DNA of 64,000 bases from an uncultured Candidatus Saccharibacteria bacterium (GCA_948477625.1 CAOLNK010000004.1:1-64000); one strand, 5' to 3'; shown: positions 33,932-42,578, counted from the first letter of the stretch. Numbers and translations: made by a program. Notes: a model not told the origin generated them from the sequence alone.

Positions 33932-34927
33932 ATGGCGCGCATTGTTTCGCTCGGCTCAGCGTTGCAAGATATTTATCTGATTGATCGCGACGATTTTGTA
34001 GGTTCAGAAGTAGCTGGGCAGTCGATTTTTGGTCAACTTATGATTGGTACTAAGGTTGATATTGACAAAGTAGCTTTTGAGGTAGGCGGTGGTGGCACTA
34101 ATGCCGCCGTAAATTTTGCCCGTTCGGGTCACGAAACAATTTTTATGGGGAACTTAGCTCACGATGCTGCCGGTGAGGCCGTGTTGGCCTGCTTGGACGA
34201 AGAAAATATCGACAGCAGCTATGTTGAATTTCAGCGTGGGCAAACTGGCTGTTCAGTAGTAATGCTCGATGCCAAGAGCGGTGAGCATACAATTTTGACA
34301 CATCGTGGGGTGTCTGGCAAGTTTAGCAATCTCTCGGCGCGCGATCTGGAGCTAATTGCCCCAGATTGGCTCTATGTCACCAGTCTGCGCGGCGATATGG
34401 ATACGCTTCTAACTTTCTTTGAAACCGCGCACGAAATTGGCGCCAAGGTGATGTTTAACCCCGGCGAGCTCGAAATTCAGCAACTACCCAAGCTAATTGG
34501 CTTGCTCGATGACGTTGATGTGCTCCTGGTGAATAAACGTGAGGCTGCTAAGATTGTTCCTGGTGTGGTGCTGACCGAGCTTCTGGTGCATTTAGCCGCC
34601 TATTGTCAGACCGTAATTATTACCGATGGCGAAATGGGGTCAATTGCTACGGACCACCAAGAGGTTTACCGCCTGGGCGTGTACGAACAGGTAAAAATGC
34701 GCGACGCCACTGGTGCCGGCGATGCCTTTGGTGCTGGGTTCCTAGCGGCTTACGCCAACGATTTGCCTCGCGGCGTCAAAGACAGTCATTTTGCCTATGC
34801 ACTGCAATTCGCCGCTGCCAATGCCGCCAGCGTCGTGCAAAAATACGGCGCCAAGGCTGGGATTTTGGCCAGTGGCGAGAACCTACACCTCATGCCAATT
34901 CAAAAAATCACTGATATTACGTTATAA
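33932..34927 (+). CDS. PfkB-family carbohydrate kinase
   Basis: A 331-residue ribokinase-fold kinase. It has the GG motif VGGGGTNAAVNFARSG (PfkB signature 1) and the catalytic DATGAGDAFGAGF (signature 2, Asp base). The substrate could be ribose, fructose-6-phosphate or a nucleoside. Its ATG follows the epimerase-like stop with no gap. Confidence 0.92.
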   Translation: MARIVSLGSALQDIYLIDRDDFVGSEVAGQSIFGQLMIGTKVDIDKVAFEVGGGGTNAAVNFARSGHETIFMGNLAHDAAGEAVLACLDEENIDSSYVEFQRGQTGCSVVMLDAKSGEHTILTHRGVSGKFSNLSARDLELIAPDWLYVTSLRGDMDTLLTFFETAHEIGAKVMFNPGELEIQQLPKLIGLLDDVDVLLVNKREAAKIVPGVVLTELLVHLAAYCQTVIITDGEMGSIATDHQEVYRLGVYEQVKMRDATGAGDAFGAGFLAAYANDLPRGVKDSHFAYALQFAAANAASVVQKYGAKAGILASGENLHLMPIQKITDITL

Positions 34928-34938
34928 GAAAGGGAATT

Positions 34939-35670
34939 ATGTTAGACGAGAAAATCTTAGCTCAACTTGAAGCCGCCGATATCGAACGCGCCAAGGCTTA
35001 CGCAAATGATTTGGAACGTGGTCTCAAAATCGTGCGCACTTATCCACAAGGTGTGACAATTTTTGGCTCTGCCCGCTTACCGCAAGACAACAAATATTGC
35101 AAAAAAGCTCGCGAACTCGGTCAGCTTCTGGTGCAGAATGGCCATGCCGTGATTACTGGTGGTGGCCCAGGCATCATGGAGGCTGCCAACCAAGGCGCTT
35201 TTGAATATGGTGGCCGCAGTATCGGTCTAAATATCACACTCAAACACGAGCAATTTCCTAACCCGTATTTGACTGATACCATTCAATTCCAATATTTCTT
35301 TGCTCGCAAGGTGATGTTGGCAATGTCTGGCAAAGTTTACGTTATGTTCCCAGGTGGACTTGGCACCCTAGATGAGCTTTCAGAAATTATCATCTTAATG
35401 CAAGAAGGTAAAATGCCCCACATGCCGGTTTTCTTCTATGGTAAGAGCTTTTGGAAACCACTAGGCAAATTTATTCAAAGCAAGATGCTACCACTTGGAT
35501 TAGTTTCCAAGAACGATCTTAAGATTTATAAGTTGACCGATGATTTGCAAGAGATTGTCAAGGCTGCCAATAAGATTGGCCATCCGCCCATCAAGACTAA
35601 TTATTATGACGGTTTCACTTCAGCTGCGGGGTTCCAGCAACTTCCAGATGACGAAAAACTCATCAAATAG
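34939..35670 (+). CDS. LOG family protein (TIGR00730)
   Basis: A 243-residue Rossmann protein with the LOG motif pair GGGPGIMEAANQGA and PGGLGTLDELSE. In other organisms LOG proteins cleave nucleoside 5'-monophosphates (cytokinin riboside 5'-monophosphate phosphoribohydrolase), releasing ribose-5-phosphate. That fits the pentose genes upstream. GAAAGGGA precedes the ATG, 11 bp after the kinase gene; this is the last gene of the operon. Confidence 0.88.
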   Translation: MLDEKILAQLEAADIERAKAYANDLERGLKIVRTYPQGVTIFGSARLPQDNKYCKKARELGQLLVQNGHAVITGGGPGIMEAANQGAFEYGGRSIGLNITLKHEQFPNPYLTDTIQFQYFFARKVMLAMSGKVYVMFPGGLGTLDELSEIIILMQEGKMPHMPVFFYGKSFWKPLGKFIQSKMLPLGLVSKNDLKIYKLTDDLQEIVKAANKIGHPPIKTNYYDGFTSAAGFQQLPDDEKLIK

Positions 35671-35729
35671 CCAAAATAGCAATTTTTCCAGATTTTTGCC
35701 AAAAAGTCGAGCATATGTTACAAAAGTGC

Positions 35730-35758
35730 TTGACTTTTTTGATAAGGTGTGCTATAAT
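35730..35758 (+). promoter_or_regulatory. Promoter of the gene at 35828
   Basis: TTGACT, 17 bp ending GTGTGC, TATAAT. The predicted leader is about 60 nt and ends with AATAGGGGGG before the ATG. Confidence 0.9.
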
Positions 35759-35827
35759 GAAAGTATAAGCACTGTACAAATCAGCGCTATAGCAACTTGT
35801 TTATAAAAAGAATAGGGGGGAAACAAT

Positions 35828-36352
35828 ATGGCTTCAATTTTATTAAATCAGTGTAGACCAGAAGCAGTTAGCTACGAGTTCGATAATTTGGAATCAAATA
35901 TCGAACACGTACTCCACGGAGCTAGCGACTCAGACTATGCCAAGGCTAAAGGGCTTCAGCTGGAGTTCATCAAGGGGTTAGATGTGTTTCATCTCGAGCA
36001 TAGAGGAAAGGGCGCATATGTGTCCAAGCTCGAGGCTGAGATTAAGCAGTCGGTACTTGCTGGCGACCAGAAATGGAAGGCAGTGCGCGTACAGCCGACA
36101 GCACAGGGAATACGTCTATGTTTTATGGACAGCGATACTAAAGAGGTCTGGTGGCTTCGGGCAGATGCTCGGCAAGAGGTTGCGCTGGATGTTATTAACC
36201 TGCGCTCTGGCTCGGTATGCCAGTACTGTAGCAACCGACGGAACTGCAAATATCGCTGCCCGCTCATTATTGAACAGCTAGGTGACGATATAGACCGTAC
36301 GGTCTATATATTTGACAAGCGCAAAACGCTTGTCTATAAAGTTGCGCCATAA
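35828..36352 (+). CDS. Hypothetical protein with C-terminal Cys cluster
   Basis: A 174-residue soluble protein with no recognised family. The N-terminal two thirds is mixed helical. Near the C-terminus CQYCSNRRNCKYRCPL has the CxxC-x5-CxxxC spacing of a small zinc knuckle. It is a single-gene transcript with its own promoter and terminator, next to cassettes 7 and 8. Confidence 0.65.
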   Translation: MASILLNQCRPEAVSYEFDNLESNIEHVLHGASDSDYAKAKGLQLEFIKGLDVFHLEHRGKGAYVSKLEAEIKQSVLAGDQKWKAVRVQPTAQGIRLCFMDSDTKEVWWLRADARQEVALDVINLRSGSVCQYCSNRRNCKYRCPLIIEQLGDDIDRTVYIFDKRKTLVYKVAP

Positions 36353-36361
36353 TAGTCGACT

Positions 36362-36391
36362 CTCCCGCCAGATATTTCGGCGGGAGTTTTT
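36362..36391 (+). terminator. Terminator of the gene at 35828
   Basis: CTCCCGCC and GGCGGGAG form an 8-bp stem with a 9-nt loop, followed by TTTTTG. Cassette 7 begins 6 bp later. Confidence 0.9.
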
Positions 36392-36397
36392 GTTATT

Positions 36398-36637
36398 TCT
36401 ACATGTCTAATACAGTACTAAGGCAGCGGAGGGGGAAACCATGGTAGCGGTCACCCGGGCCATGCGACGGGTTCACACCAGTACCACTAAAGGCGAAGAC
36501 GTAAGCGCTAGGCGTAGCGACGCCGTCAAAGCGAGTACTAGATCCACGCGACGACCACCAGTAACCAATGCTGCCAGCGTCCCTGAGAGTAGCACCACTA
36601 ACACCAGGTAGATTCATGTACCCGCTGCGCACGAAGT
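36398..36637 (-). repeat. FISUMP-like silent cassette 7
   Basis: A full long-subtype cassette with intact borders. It reads VRSGYMNLPG, GATLRDAG, GYWWSSRGS, the insert ATPSAYVFAF, NPSHG, RYHGFPLRCLSTVLDM and TAG. It stands back to back with cassette 8, with about 117 bp between their 5' borders. Confidence 0.85.
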
Positions 36638-36705
36638 GGGCAGAAAACATAAACCTGGGTCAGCGGTATAGATTTGTAAAAATGTAACAGGGGTGAAAAA
36701 GTTGC

Positions 36706-36730
36706 AAACATGGGTCAGTGACCCATGTTT
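36706..36730. repeat. Palindrome between cassettes 7 and 8
   Basis: AAACATGGGTCA, one base, TGACCCATGTTT: perfect 12-bp arms with a single central base. This is the same geometry as the palindromes before cassettes 1-3 but unrelated in sequence. ACAGGGGT precedes it, as in the cassette 1 leader. Confidence 0.65.
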
Positions 36731-36754
36731 AGCTATTTTCTCTTTTTCAGTTTT

Positions 36755-36967
36755 ACTTCGTGCGCAGCGGTAATATTTACTTGCCTGGTAATACTGGTGC
36801 TCTGGCGAGCGTTGGTACTGGTGGTATCTACTGGTCGCTACGAGCATACACAACGTCTACGGACGCATACGACCTTGTCGTCAGTGTAAGTGTGAGTCTC
36901 CCACACAATAGCCCTCGTTATGGTGGTCGCCCCCTCCGCTGCCTTAGTACTGTATTAGACATGTAGA
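36755..36967 (+). repeat. FISUMP-like silent cassette 8
   Basis: A short-subtype cassette with intact 3' border. It reads VRSGNIYLPG, GALASVG, GIYWSLRAY (WWSS changed to YWSL), AYDLVV, SLPHNS, RYGGRPLRCLSTVLDM and TAG. It is the most divergent copy in the core motif. Its 5' border lacks the last two Gs. Confidence 0.85.
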
Positions 36968-37050
36968 AGCGTGAGTGGACAACGAGAAAGACTAGTCTTC
37001 TCGTTGTCCCGAACCGACGCCATGTCATGTAATGGTAGTTACGTGACATG
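36968..37050 (+). repeat. Downstream module of cassette 8 with two hairpins
   Basis: Directly after the cassette comes a near-perfect hairpin (36977-37008, GGACAACGAGAA...TTCTCGTTGTCC with an internal GACTAGTC). A second stem built from CATGTCATGTAA and TTACGTGACATG follows. The first 60 bases are almost identical to those after cassette 9 (47260-47320), and the second stem's right arm recurs after cassette 13. Confidence 0.8.
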
Positions 37051-37098
37051 CAGAACGGGAGGCGATCATAATACTTTAATAAGGTAGAAAGGAATGAT

Positions 37099-37242
37099 AT
37101 GGATAGAGCGACACTGTTTTACAAAACGCACAAGATGTTTTATGCTCTTTATGAGTTCTGCAAAGCCCACACCGCAATTCCAGTTGCCACTGACACGTTA
37201 AACGATTCTTTGCGTCCAAACATAGGAATCTCTAGAAAATAA
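37099..37242 (+). CDS. Small ORF, possibly a truncated gene start
   Basis: A 47-codon frame MDRATLFYKTHKMFYALYEF with AGGAA 5 nt before the ATG and a CATAAT 40 nt upstream. Its last 31 codons overlap, antisense, the end of the SpoU methyltransferase gene. The Tyr/Phe-rich start looks protein-like but the second half mirrors the opposite gene. It may be a gene start left when the rest was lost. Confidence 0.3.
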   Translation: MDRATLFYKTHKMFYALYEFCKAHTAIPVATDTLNDSLRPNIGISRK

Positions 37243-37652
37243 TTGCATTTCGCCCGAATTTCTGCCGGAATCCCATTTACCTCTTCGCCTAAAACCAACA
37301 CGACTTTTTCAGCATCCAGATGCTCCCCTAAAATCAACTTCCGCGCATCTTCTTCGGGTGACAAGTTATTTTCTAATCCAATAATCTCCCAGCTATCAGC
37401 CTTTTGTTGCTCCAGCCAGGCTGGCAAATCATCCACCGCGAGTTGCGACACCATTTCCTCCGCTCCTAGCGCCGCCTTGGCAATCTGGCGATTTAATTTA
37501 TCGCGCAAATGTGGTAGCAAATTCTTATCATCATATCGCGGCGTGTAGCCCGAGAACATCGCCCACTCTACACCCAGGCCCTCGGCCGTACGCAAAATCG
37601 CACCGACATTGTACGCCGAGCGAATATTGTGCAAAACCAGTTGAATTTTCAT
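37149..37652 (-). CDS. TrmH/SpoU-family RNA methyltransferase
   Basis: A 167-residue SPOUT methyltransferase that would 2'-O-methylate tRNA or rRNA. Motif 1 NIRSAYNVGAILRTAEG, motif 2 VLVLGEEVNGI and motif 3 IPMFGRKESFNVSVA (knot and SAM pocket) are intact. TATAAT lies 6 nt before the ATG on the minus strand (leaderless), divergent from leuS. Confidence 0.92.
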   Translation of the reverse strand: MKIQLVLHNIRSAYNVGAILRTAEGLGVEWAMFSGYTPRYDDKNLLPHLRDKLNRQIAKAALGAEEMVSQLAVDDLPAWLEQQKADSWEIIGLENNLSPEEDARKLILGEHLDAEKVVLVLGEEVNGIPAEIRAKCNYFLEIPMFGRKESFNVSVATGIAVWALQNS

Positions 37653-37717
37653 GAGTATATTATAACACTAAATTAATAGCTAAGCCGTTTAGCGTCATTT
37701 GTGTTATAATACAGAAC

Positions 37718-40165
37718 ATGGATAGATATGACCCCCTGAAAATTGAACAAAAATGGCAAAGAATTTGGGATGAAACCCAAGCTTTCAAAACCGGACCAAT
37801 GGATGACGGTAAGCCCAAGAAGTACCTTGCGGAAATGTTTCCGTACCCTTCAGGCGCCGGCCTACATGTGGGGCATGTACGTAACTTCACTATCGTGGAT
37901 GTTCTGACGCGCTTCTATACTCAGCAAGAAATGAACGTACTACGGCCATTTGGCTACGATACTTTTGGTTTGCCAGCTGAAAACTACGCTATCAAGACCG
38001 GTATCTCACCGCAATCCGCCACCGAAACCAACATCGCTAATTTTCGCAAGCAGGCCAAAAAGCTCGGCTATGCCATCGACTGGAGCCGGGAGATTAGTAC
38101 GAGCGACCCAGAATATTATCGTTGGACACAGTGGTGTTTTCTTCAGCTTTATAAAGCTGGCCTCGCTTATCAAAAAGAGTCATATCAGTGGTGGTGCCCA
38201 GTGGACAAGACTGTGTTAGCCAATGAGCAGGTAGAAAATGGCAAGTGTTGGCGTTGCGGTCATGAAGTCGAAAAGAAAAAGATGAAACAGTGGTTTTTCA
38301 AGATTACGGCGTATGCCGATGAGCTACTAGAGGATATTGATCATGTAGAATGGCCTGAGCGCATCAAAACCGCGCAAAAGAACTGGATTGGACGGAGCGA
38401 AGGTGCGGAGATTAGCTTTGTTGTAGACGGTACAGAAGATACGATTACAGTTTTCACTACCCGTCCTGATACGATTTTTGGTGCTACTTTCTTAGTCTTG
38501 GCTCCCGAGCACCCGTTGATTAAGACTTTGGTCAATGATGACACGCGTGCCAAAGTAGAGCAATATTGCGCCGATGCTCTCAAGAAATCCGAAATCGAGC
38601 GTCAAGAGAATAAGGAAAAAACCGGTGTCTTTACGGGTAGTTGTGCCCTAAATCCAGCTACTGGCGCCAAAATGCCAATTTGGGTAGCGGACTACGTCTT
38701 GATGGGCTACGGCACGGGCGCAATCATGGCGGTGCCAGCACACGACGAACGCGATTTTGAGTTTGCTGAGAAGTTTGACTTGTCAGTGATTGAAGTTGTG
38801 GAGAAGCCTGAGAACTCTGATGACAATAGTCGTTGCTACCATGGCGAAGGAGAATTGGTTAATTCTGGTCAATTTAATGGTACGCGCTCTGAAGATGCGC
38901 GCGAGCAAGTGGTGGCTTGGTTAGAGCAAATGGGCGTAGGTAAGCCCAAAGTGACTTACAAGATGCGTGACTGGCTGATTTCACGCCAGCGCTACTGGGG
39001 CTGTCCAATTCCGATGGCTTATGATAAAGATGGCAATGCTCATCCAATTCCCGAAGACCAGTTGCCCGTGATGCATCCCGAGATCACGGACTATCAACCA
39101 GATGATACTGGCCGTTCGCCACTGGCTAAGGCTGAAGATTGGTTGAGAGTCGCGATTGATGGCGAAGAAATGACTCGCGAGACAGATACTTTGGATGGTT
39201 ATGCTTGCTCGAGTTGGTACCTCTGGCGCTATGTTAGCCCACATGATACCAAAGCCGCATGGGACCAAGAGGCGATCAAATACTGGGCTCCAACTGATAT
39301 TTATGTTGGTGGCGACCATGCTGTGGCGCACTTGCTTTATGTCCGCTTTTGGTGCAAGTTTTTTGCTGACCAGGGCTATTTGCCGTTCCGCGAGCCAATC
39401 AAGAAGCTGCTCTATAATGGTTACATCAACGCCCCCGACGGTAAGAAGATGAGCAAGTCTAAGGGTAACGTGATCGACCCGCTTGAAGTGATTGAAAGCG
39501 GTTACGGTGCAGATACTTTGCGTACCTATGAAATGTTTATCGGACCATACGACCAAGATGCTGCTTGGAACACCGAGGCTATCGGTGGCGTCTATCGCTT
39601 CCTGAATCGTTGCTGGACGCTAGTGTTTGGCGGTGCTGGAAACGGGCAAGCTTCTCGCTCGGGTTCATCCGGAGGCTCGGCCGCGGGCCCCGAGGAGAAG
39701 ATTGACCGGCCGCCAGCACCATTAGCATTGCGTCATGCGACAATTAAGAAAGTCACCGAGGATATTCACCGCAATAGCTTTAATACGGCTGTGGCCGCCC
39801 TCATGGAATATGTCAACGAGCTTTATAAATCTGGCGCCAGCCATGATGATTTGACTGTGCTTTCCAAGTTGCTCAAACCTTTTGCGCCGCACCTTGCCTC
39901 TGAAATGCTAGAGAAACTTGGCGAAGGTGATGTATGGCCTACTTGGGATGAGAAATACCTCGTTGCTGACGAAATCGAAGTTGTAGTGCAGGTGAATGGC
40001 AAGTTGCGCGGCAAAATCAAAGTCGCCCCGTCCGACCTCGAAGACGAAGCCAAGCTTAAAGACCTTGCCCTAGCCGATGCTAACGTGCAAAAATTCATCG
40101 CCGGCCACGAAATTCGCAAAATTATTGTGCCGAAGGGTGCAAAATTACTCAATATCGTTATCTAA
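37718..40165 (+). CDS. leuS: Leucyl-tRNA synthetase
   Basis: Charges tRNA-Leu. The 815-residue enzyme has the HIGH-type signature GLHVGHVRN (about residue 50), a CP1 editing domain with FTTRPDTIFGATF and the KMSKS loop KKMSKSKGN (about residue 575). Between the catalytic core and the anticodon-binding domain there is a Gly/Ser-rich linker (about 640-668; GNGQASRSGSSGGSAAG). TATAAT at 37705-37710 lies 7 nt before the ATG, so the mRNA is likely leaderless. Confidence 0.97.
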   Translation: MDRYDPLKIEQKWQRIWDETQAFKTGPMDDGKPKKYLAEMFPYPSGAGLHVGHVRNFTIVDVLTRFYTQQEMNVLRPFGYDTFGLPAENYAIKTGISPQSATETNIANFRKQAKKLGYAIDWSREISTSDPEYYRWTQWCFLQLYKAGLAYQKESYQWWCPVDKTVLANEQVENGKCWRCGHEVEKKKMKQWFFKITAYADELLEDIDHVEWPERIKTAQKNWIGRSEGAEISFVVDGTEDTITVFTTRPDTIFGATFLVLAPEHPLIKTLVNDDTRAKVEQYCADALKKSEIERQENKEKTGVFTGSCALNPATGAKMPIWVADYVLMGYGTGAIMAVPAHDERDFEFAEKFDLSVIEVVEKPENSDDNSRCYHGEGELVNSGQFNGTRSEDAREQVVAWLEQMGVGKPKVTYKMRDWLISRQRYWGCPIPMAYDKDGNAHPIPEDQLPVMHPEITDYQPDDTGRSPLAKAEDWLRVAIDGEEMTRETDTLDGYACSSWYLWRYVSPHDTKAAWDQEAIKYWAPTDIYVGGDHAVAHLLYVRFWCKFFADQGYLPFREPIKKLLYNGYINAPDGKKMSKSKGNVIDPLEVIESGYGADTLRTYEMFIGPYDQDAAWNTEAIGGVYRFLNRCWTLVFGGAGNGQASRSGSSGGSAAGPEEKIDRPPAPLALRHATIKKVTEDIHRNSFNTAVAALMEYVNELYKSGASHDDLTVLSKLLKPFAPHLASEMLEKLGEGDVWPTWDEKYLVADEIEVVVQVNGKLRGKIKVAPSDLEDEAKLKDLALADANVQKFIAGHEIRKIIVPKGAKLLNIVI

Positions 40166-40270
40166 CGTTTGACTTTTCGCCTTATCTTCGTCATAATAGG
40201 AGTACAGGGATACCTTATGGTATCTCTTGTACCTATAAAGCTAATTACATTTACACCCTTCTTGCGACTT

Positions 40271-40313
40271 AGGGTAGAAGTAGATTTTCTTTTTGATAGT
40301 CTACTTCTGCCCT
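40271..40313 (+). promoter_or_regulatory. Leader hairpin of the gene at 40339
   Basis: AGGGTAGAAGTAGA and TCTACTTCTGCCCT form a 14-bp stem with one mismatch around a 15-nt loop, ending 25 bp before the start. A weaker hairpin (GATACC/GGTATC) lies at about 40209. The 173-bp stretch between leuS and this gene also holds a CATAAT near 40190. It may be an attenuator or mRNA-stability element. Confidence 0.5.
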
Positions 40314-40338
40314 AAAGGGCTAGAAAGGAGGGATAGGT

Positions 40339-41349
40339 ATGGGGAACACCCGAACATCTAGTGCTAAATACGGAAGTCTTGAAGCCGGTATGGCGGTTTA
40401 CGATGCAAAAACTGCTCAGCAACAAACCGAACTAAACCAAAGTATCAGCAAGGAGTACTATCGCAACAGATTTTGTGAGCTTGGTCGCAGATTGGCGGCC
40501 GCCAATACAGGTCAGATTTTGCGGGTTGAGGATAATTACGCCTTGTGGCTGGAAGGTTACGGCGAGGAGTTTAGCTTTGGTGATGAGGATGACGATGACG
40601 AAATTTGTGGCGGAGATAACTTTACTCCAATCTACGAAACCTATAGTTTCACCTCGGAGTCATATACCACCTGTAACTCTAAAGTCAACCAAGCAATTAT
40701 GCTTCATCAAGCTAACCAGCTTTGTCATGTCCTGCAGGAGGAACGTGCTACTCGTTTAGCAGAGGCTGCTGAGCTGGGATATCCCAGCAATCTGCATTTC
40801 TTGCATCGCGATAACGATCCGGGGCCGTCTTGTCAAACTTGGATTATCCAAGACTGTGGCATTCCGCGAATACGGGATTACTATGTTGGTGACCCCGAGA
40901 GCAGGGAATTTCACGAGGGTTGGTTGCAACTTTTGCCAGGTGAAGTTATCGTGTCTTGGGAAAAGTCCTGTTTGTCTGGTCCGCATTATTTCCGGTTGGA
41001 GACATACATCGACCTTGCGGCCGTCCCCCAAGAGTTGAAATGCATTGCGGAGACTATGCCCTCAACAACATTGGCACATCTGAGTTTAGATAGTTGGATG
41101 CCGGCAATCAGCGCCAAACAGCAGAAGTCATTGCGTGGCCTATTCTCTACGGCTCTGATGGAATGTTTAGGGGATTTGCAGGCGCATATCGATTGCGCTT
41201 ACCGCGATGCCATAGATCCAATTTACGGTAATCCTTCACCGAATATCGCTGGCGGCTGGTTGGCTCTGTTAGGCATTAAGCAGACATATGTCATGGAAGT
41301 GCTGGAAGGGGAAGAGTTTGCCGTGGAAGATGTAGAAGATGACATGTAG
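40339..41349 (+). CDS. Hypothetical acidic protein
   Basis: A 336-residue, acidic, Cys-containing soluble protein with AGGAGG before the ATG. It has an acidic run DEDDDDE (about residue 82) and no signal peptide. Codon use and content differ from the neighbouring housekeeping genes. No family recognised. It ends with an acidic tail and a strong terminator. Confidence 0.6.
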   Translation: MGNTRTSSAKYGSLEAGMAVYDAKTAQQQTELNQSISKEYYRNRFCELGRRLAAANTGQILRVEDNYALWLEGYGEEFSFGDEDDDDEICGGDNFTPIYETYSFTSESYTTCNSKVNQAIMLHQANQLCHVLQEERATRLAEAAELGYPSNLHFLHRDNDPGPSCQTWIIQDCGIPRIRDYYVGDPESREFHEGWLQLLPGEVIVSWEKSCLSGPHYFRLETYIDLAAVPQELKCIAETMPSTTLAHLSLDSWMPAISAKQQKSLRGLFSTALMECLGDLQAHIDCAYRDAIDPIYGNPSPNIAGGWLALLGIKQTYVMEVLEGEEFAVEDVEDDM

Positions 41350-41403
41350 TTAGCGACAAAGTTTCTAATTTTCACTATTATATTAGTGGGCTTAGGAGCT
41401 CCT

Positions 41404-41432
41404 AAGCTGTGCCAATTCTGGCACAGCTTTTG
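41404..41432 (+). terminator. Terminator after the gene at 40339
   Basis: AAGCTGTGCCA and TGGCACAGCTT form an 11-bp stem followed by TTGTCG. It overlaps, by 4 nt, an upstream palindrome GCTTAGGAGCTCCTAAGC (41390-41407); the two pairings exclude each other. Confidence 0.8.
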
Positions 41433-41443
41433 TCGTTTAACCA

Positions 41444-41472
41444 TTGACAATTTTGCATATCTGTGCTACAAT
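41444..41472 (+). promoter_or_regulatory. Promoter of the gene at 41633
   Basis: TTGACA, 17 bp ending TGTGC, TACAAT. The resulting leader is about 155 nt, unusually long for this window, and carries a terminator-like hairpin. Confidence 0.9.
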
Positions 41473-41565
41473 AGAAGTATAAGGGGTCGTAATTAGCCTC
41501 CTCTCTTGACGAATTTTGATTTTGGTGCCAAAATGAAGGAGTGCTGGCAAATCTTGCTGCCGCAT

Positions 41566-41612
41566 GCACCTTTTGTAAATAAAGCTAGTTTTTCATGCAA
41601 AGGTGCGTCTTT
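41566..41612 (+). promoter_or_regulatory. Terminator-like leader hairpin (possible attenuator)
   Basis: GCACCTTT and AAAGGTGC pair over 8 bp, followed by GTCTTTTT, just before the AGGAGG ribosome binding site at 41619. This layout suggests transcription attenuation. A short in-frame reading that starts ATGAAGGAGTGCTGG lies in the same leader and could be a leader peptide. Confidence 0.45.
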
Positions 41613-41632
41613 TTCATCAGGAGGTAGAAAAT

Positions 41633-42514
41633 ATGATGAAAATTATGAGGTCACTTCTTGTGACGCCTGCGACCTGTGTGGCCGTATTTTGTTTGATGTT
41701 GTCATGTAGTATGACAGCTTTTGCGGCGGAGGATGTCAGCGCGCTTGAACCAGATGGTCCAACGGCCAGCGATGGTCGTCCGCTCTATACGGAGGAGACC
41801 AGGCCGGATTTTCCGGTCTTTAACTCACTGGTTGGTGAGGAAAACTTTCTCAGTATCACGGGTCCCAACGGCGAAACGGTTACGGATTTTCTGGAGCTAC
41901 AGATGGGGATGACATATGATGCGGAAATTGCCTACAATAACAACGGTAATCCGCGCGGCGTCAGAACCCATGCTATTGCCACTGAGACAATCGTAAAAGC
42001 CGATTTTCCGGAAACCATCACTGATGAACGGACATTAACTGCCACGATTTCGGCTCAGAATAGTCAGCCGTTATCGGTGAGCAGTAGTGTGATTTTGGTT
42101 GCGGCTGAACCGATGGCGTTGGAGATTATCCCTGGCTCGGTCCAGATCATTAATAATAATCCAACCAACAACGCCGTTTTAAGCGAATATGACTTCACGC
42201 ATGACGGCGCCCCAATCGGCACCAATAGCATGATTGGAATCGTCATGTATGGCCCCGAGAATGCTGGAAGTGTGGTTTTTCAATTCCGCACCGTGTCGAT
42301 TGGGGAAGGAACGATTATCGAAACATCCGCTACGAACTCCGAACGGAATATTGCTATTCCTGCATCCACTACCACTACCAAAGCCTCGACCGAGCCGAAG
42401 AATAACGATTGGACCTTGATGGAGACGCTTGGCGTGATTGTCTCTGGCGCTGCGTTAGTAATGATGATAACTTATTTGGTTTGCATCTGTCGTGAAGCCA
42501 GAAAACGCCGGTAA
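41633..42514 (+). CDS. Orphan surface protein with signal peptide and C-terminal anchor
   Basis: A 293-residue protein: basic N-terminus, hydrophobic segment and cleavage site SMTAFA (about residue 31), a Pro/acidic ectodomain (about 32-255), a Thr/Ser/Pro spacer, then one membrane helix (about 265-286) and the basic tail CREARKRR. It would sit outside the cell, held by the last helix. No domain family is recognised. ATG 41633 has AGGAGG upstream. Confidence 0.65.
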   Translation: MMKIMRSLLVTPATCVAVFCLMLSCSMTAFAAEDVSALEPDGPTASDGRPLYTEETRPDFPVFNSLVGEENFLSITGPNGETVTDFLELQMGMTYDAEIAYNNNGNPRGVRTHAIATETIVKADFPETITDERTLTATISAQNSQPLSVSSSVILVAAEPMALEIIPGSVQIINNNPTNNAVLSEYDFTHDGAPIGTNSMIGIVMYGPENAGSVVFQFRTVSIGEGTIIETSATNSERNIAIPASTTTTKASTEPKNNDWTLMETLGVIVSGAALVMMITYLVCICREARKRR

Positions 42515-42545
42515 TCTCAAGTAGCAGCAAAACTTAGTTTTAGGT

Positions 42546-42578
42546 TATAGCCGCCCCTTTACTTAAGGAGCGGCTATA
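42546..42578 (+). terminator. Hairpin after the surface protein gene
   Basis: TATAGCCGC and GCGGCTATA form a 9-bp stem with inner pairs. There is no good T-run, so termination strength is uncertain. The 128 bp that follow up to the next gene hold only a TTAAAAT -10-like site near 42605. Confidence 0.55.

Noticed and set aside
41506..41709. Separate 67-codon gene in the leader of the gene at 41633
   Set aside because: It overlaps the signal-peptide coding region in another frame and would compete with a strong AGGAGG start. At most a short leader peptide is plausible.
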